This document shows positions 44,932-46,909 of a stretch of 46,909 nucleotides of DNA, one piece after another. A program made the translations under genes and the position numbers. The stretch lies in NCBI GenBank assembly GCA_944368065.1, contig CALVWV010000031.1, forward strand, positions 1 through 46,909, written 5' to 3'. Under the pieces are notes generated by a model. The model saw only the letters and a list, made by a program, of their open reading frames with translations. It was not told the origin of the DNA and ran no database searches. How positions within the stretch are numbered: position 1 is the first letter of the stretch; every line of letters starts with the position of its first letter. The DNA is from an uncultured Clostridia bacterium. Its GTDB lineage: Bacteria; Bacillota; Clostridia; Christensenellales; Borkfalkiaceae.

Positions 44932-44960
44932 ATTATATTAAATTTTGCGCGCGCCGTCAA
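44932..44960 (-). promoter_or_regulatory. secDF promoter
   Basis: Minus-strand TTGACG (44960-44955), a 17-bp spacer and TATAAT (44937-44932), giving a leader of about 155 nt before secD. The otherwise gene-free stretch 44779-45094 also contains a 13-bp direct repeat (AAGAAGTTAATTT) at 44825-44837 and 44918-44930; I see no other feature there. Confidence 0.7.
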
Positions 44961-45094
44961 TCAATTAGTTAATTGTAATGCCAAAATTTGAACTAATTTT
45001 ATGCAATTTTCATTTTATGCTGAGCATCGGGCCGCAAATTTAATGAGCGCGGCATTTTCCGCACGCCGGAACGCGCACTGCGCGCCCTTATATT

Positions 45095-46420
45095 TCAGTG
45101 CGAAGCGGAAAACTTTTTCTTCTCCGCGAGAATGTGCATCGCGCACTCTATGCGCTTTTTCATCATCGCGCATGTAATTTCGTAAGGCAGCTCTATATCG
45201 CCCATGAAATTGTAGTTGTTTGCGCTGCATCCGCCGCTGCATATGAATTTTGCAAAGCAGTTTTCGCACTTCTTGCGCGTGAAAAGGCAGGACGAAGCAA
45301 ACTTTGAACGGATGTCCGCATTCAGCTTGCCTTCGTATACGTTGCCCATGTAAAAATCTTTGTTGCCCGCAAACTGGTGGCAGGGATAAAGGTCGCCGTC
45401 AGGCACTACGGAAAAATATTCGTTGCCCGCGCCGCACGCGGAAACGCGCTTGGAAAGACAGGGCCCGCCCTCGAGGTCTATATTGAAATGGAAGAAATTG
45501 AAGCCCCTGCCCGACTTGTAAGCTTCGAGATATTTTTCGCAGAGCACCTCGTACTCCTCGCATATGCGGGGAAGATGTTCCTTTTTTATCTGAAGGTCGG
45601 GAATGTCCGTAACCACGGGCTCCATGGAGATGCTGTCGAACCCGCTGTCTGCAAGGAACATTACGTCGTTGGAGAAATCGAGGTTCTTTGCCGTGAACGT
45701 GCCGCGCACGTAATAGCTTTTATTGCCGCGCGTAGAAACAAAGTTTTTGATGTTTCTGAAGCAGACATCGAAGCTGCCCTTGCCGTTCACCGTCTTTCTT
45801 ATGGCGTCGTGCACTTCCTTTCTGCCGTCGAGAGAGAGAACAACGTTCTCCATTTCGCGGTTGAAAAAGTCGGTTGCGTCGTCGTTTAAAAGCACGCCGT
45901 TCGTCGTCGTCGTGAAGAGGAACTTTTTGCCGTACTTTTCGCCCTGTTCGCGCGCGTAAGCTACCGTCTCCTTTATGGTGTCAAGGCACATGAGAGGTTC
46001 GCCGCCGAAGAAATCGGCCTCCAGCACTTTGCGGTTGCCGCTGTTTTCAATGAGGAAATCTATGGCCTTTTTAGCCGTCTGAAGGCTCATGAATTCGCGG
46101 TTGGCGTGGTATGCGCCCTCGTCCGCGAAGCAATAGCGGCAGCGAAGGTTGCAGTCGTGGCAGATATGTATGCAGAGCGCCTTTACCTCGTTGGATTTTA
46201 CGGGATACGCCTTGGGTTCGGGCGCGTTGAGAAGTCCCTCCCCTTCGAGCGTCTCAATGTCGGCAGATACGGCCTTTATGTCGGCTTCGGAAAGCGCGGG
46301 CTTTTCGCCCGTTTCCCTTGCCTTTAAATATGCGGCAGTCTTTTCGTCGCATTCGTGAAGGCTTGCGCTGCCTGTATCGTAGATGTAGTAATGTGTTTTA
46401 TAGTTGAATACGTGTATCAT
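45095..46420 (-). CDS. scfB: SCIFF ranthipeptide maturase (radical SAM, SPASM)
   Basis: A 441-residue radical SAM peptide maturase. The SAM cluster motif is CNLRCRYC with Cys90, Cys94 and Cys97, preceded by CIHICHDC. A SPASM/twitch domain follows with cysteines in GGPC, SACGAG, PCHQF and CENCFAKFICSGGC. The N-terminal part (MIHVFNYKTHYYIYD, DEKTAAYL) is the RiPP recognition element typical of SCIFF maturases. The enzyme installs thioether crosslinks from Cys to neighbouring Thr in the SCIFF peptide encoded at 46746-46904. No ribosome binding site is visible at the ATG. It is followed by secD after about 320 bp. Confidence 0.95.
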   Translation of the reverse strand: MIHVFNYKTHYYIYDTGSASLHECDEKTAAYLKARETGEKPALSEADIKAVSADIETLEGEGLLNAPEPKAYPVKSNEVKALCIHICHDCNLRCRYCFADEGAYHANREFMSLQTAKKAIDFLIENSGNRKVLEADFFGGEPLMCLDTIKETVAYAREQGEKYGKKFLFTTTTNGVLLNDDATDFFNREMENVVLSLDGRKEVHDAIRKTVNGKGSFDVCFRNIKNFVSTRGNKSYYVRGTFTAKNLDFSNDVMFLADSGFDSISMEPVVTDIPDLQIKKEHLPRICEEYEVLCEKYLEAYKSGRGFNFFHFNIDLEGGPCLSKRVSACGAGNEYFSVVPDGDLYPCHQFAGNKDFYMGNVYEGKLNADIRSKFASSCLFTRKKCENCFAKFICSGGCSANNYNFMGDIELPYEITCAMMKKRIECAMHILAEKKKFSASH

Positions 46421-46745
46421 AAAAAAGCAGAATCTAAGCCGCGCCGTGATTGCGCGGGCGTAAAATAAATTAAGGCGCGGTAAGGCGCGGAAAAATTATG
46501 CGCCGCTAAAGCGTGTTTTGTTGCGCAGGATTTATGCGCCGCAGAATTTATGCGCCGCAAAAACGGGGTTGTTCCGCAAAAGCGCAAACGCCGCTCAATC
46601 AGCGTGAAGCGTAAGCTTAGGCTGCGCCGCAAAAACGGCCGGAAAAATTCCGACCGCGGCTTAATGCGCTGATTTTGCGCCTTACAGCAGAATTTAAGGA
46701 GCAGAGAAACTTTTCTGCTCCTTAAAAAATTTCCGATATGAAAAT
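46421..46745 (-). repeat. Gene-free scfA-scfB spacer with GCGCCGC-rich short repeats
   Basis: This 325-bp spacer holds no gene. It contains four near-identical TGCGCCGC blocks within about 150 bp, each followed by A-rich sequence; two continue as AAAAACGG. A short imperfect stem (CGG-CCGGAA/TTCCG-CCG) lies near 46636-46658. The short repeats are not spaced regularly enough to be a CRISPR. Confidence 0.5.
46693..46726 (-). promoter_or_regulatory. Hairpin after scfA
   Basis: A perfect 13-bp stem (TTTAAGGAGCAGA and complement) with an 8-base loop begins 20 bp after the scfA stop. On the minus strand it is followed only by TTC, so it is a poor terminator but could protect the scfA message or attenuate scfB. 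Confidence 0.55.
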
Positions 46746-46904
46746 TTACTTAGTTTCTTTATCCGGTCTTTCTTCTCTTGTGATTCTTTCGCAGCTCTGG
46801 TTGCCTACCGTGCAGCTGGTCTTGCAAGCCGACTGGCAGGTGCTTCTGCATTCGCCGCAGCCCGTTACCTTTCTTTCAGAAGGTTTTGCTATTGTCTTTA
46901 TCAT
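46746..46904 (-). CDS. scfA: SCIFF ranthipeptide precursor
   Basis: A 52-residue precursor with the SCIFF signature, six cysteines (16, 19, 23, 27, 31, 38) within 23 residues: CGECRSTCQSACKTSC, then TVGNQSCER. The product is modified by the radical SAM maturase ScfB encoded downstream. If the reported Cys-Thr thioether of Clostridium thermocellum CteA maps to the CKTSCT hexapeptide, the equivalent here is Cys27-Thr32. The leader before the first Cys is only 15 residues (MIKTIAKPSERK) and a charged tail of about 14 residues (ITREERPDKETK) follows the last Cys, which differs from the usual short tail. The ATG at 46904 is 5 bases from the window end, so the ribosome binding site is not visible. 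Confidence 0.9.
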   Translation of the reverse strand: MIKTIAKPSERKVTGCGECRSTCQSACKTSCTVGNQSCERITREERPDKETK

Positions 46905-46909
46905 AACGT

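Overview
The window looks like chromosome of an uncultured Clostridia-type Bacillota (Firmicutes), probably a gut lineage near Christensenellales. That placement is inference from gene content and is not phylogeny. Supporting signs are a SCIFF ranthipeptide precursor (scfA) with its maturase, the sporulation genes yabP, yabQ, cwlD, a spoVB-like flippase and a sigH-type sigma factor, HemZ, Mini-III (mrnC), and strong AGGAGG ribosome binding sites. Most genes lie on the minus strand; the plus strand carries only spoVB, a giant surface protein, a P-type ATPase, a 52-residue zinc-finger gene and cwlD. No rRNA, tRNA or CRISPR array was seen.

Layout. 1-3.2 kb: a protein cut by the window edge, a double-LysM protein, a SpoVB-family flippase and a TauE/SafE permease split into two half-genes. 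3.3-7.7 kb: one 1440-residue acidic surface protein with carbohydrate-binding-like modules. 7.7-8.7 kb: three 41-bp tandem repeats followed by a solo IS200-type tnpA element. 8.7-16 kb: rRNA methyltransferase, DEDDh exonuclease, GNAT, serS, and a divergently transcribed P-type ATPase with an unusual TM4 motif. 16.2-20.7 kb: gyrB-gyrA. 20.8-23.9 kb: the zinc-finger small ORF, then yabP-yabQ-divIC followed by a translationally coupled Ppx/GppA phosphatase and M50 protease. 23.9-30 kb: typA, gpsA, and dnaX-ybaB-recR. 30-32.5 kb: mrnC-rlmB-sigH, with cwlD divergent. 32.6-35.2 kb: rpsO-pnp. 35.4-46.9 kb: scfA, scfB, secD, secF, recJ, relA, an MBL hydrolase and hemZ, all reading leftward; I recall this as a common clostridial gene neighbourhood.

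Many promoters have canonical -35/17 bp/-10 architecture and many genes end in G+C-rich hairpins, so transcription units can be read with fair confidence. Functional themes are replication and topology (gyrase, DnaX, RecJ, RecR), translation and RNA metabolism (SerS, S15, PNPase, MrnC, RlmB, RsmF-like, TypA), stringent response (RelA), sporulation and envelope genes, and export (SecDF) next to a RiPP.

Most notable observations: a textbook -1 frameshift signal in dnaX (A AAA AAG, stop two codons later in the -1 frame, hairpin downstream) that would make a gamma-like 380-residue product; an atypical SCIFF precursor with a short leader and a charged tail, separated from its maturase by a hairpin and GCGCCGC-rich repeats; the giant surface protein with both a possible lipobox and a C-terminal transmembrane helix; an unannotated 52-residue Cys-rich protein beside gyrB; and the split TauE pair. 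I did not find a clear multi-gene defence system or other wholly new system.
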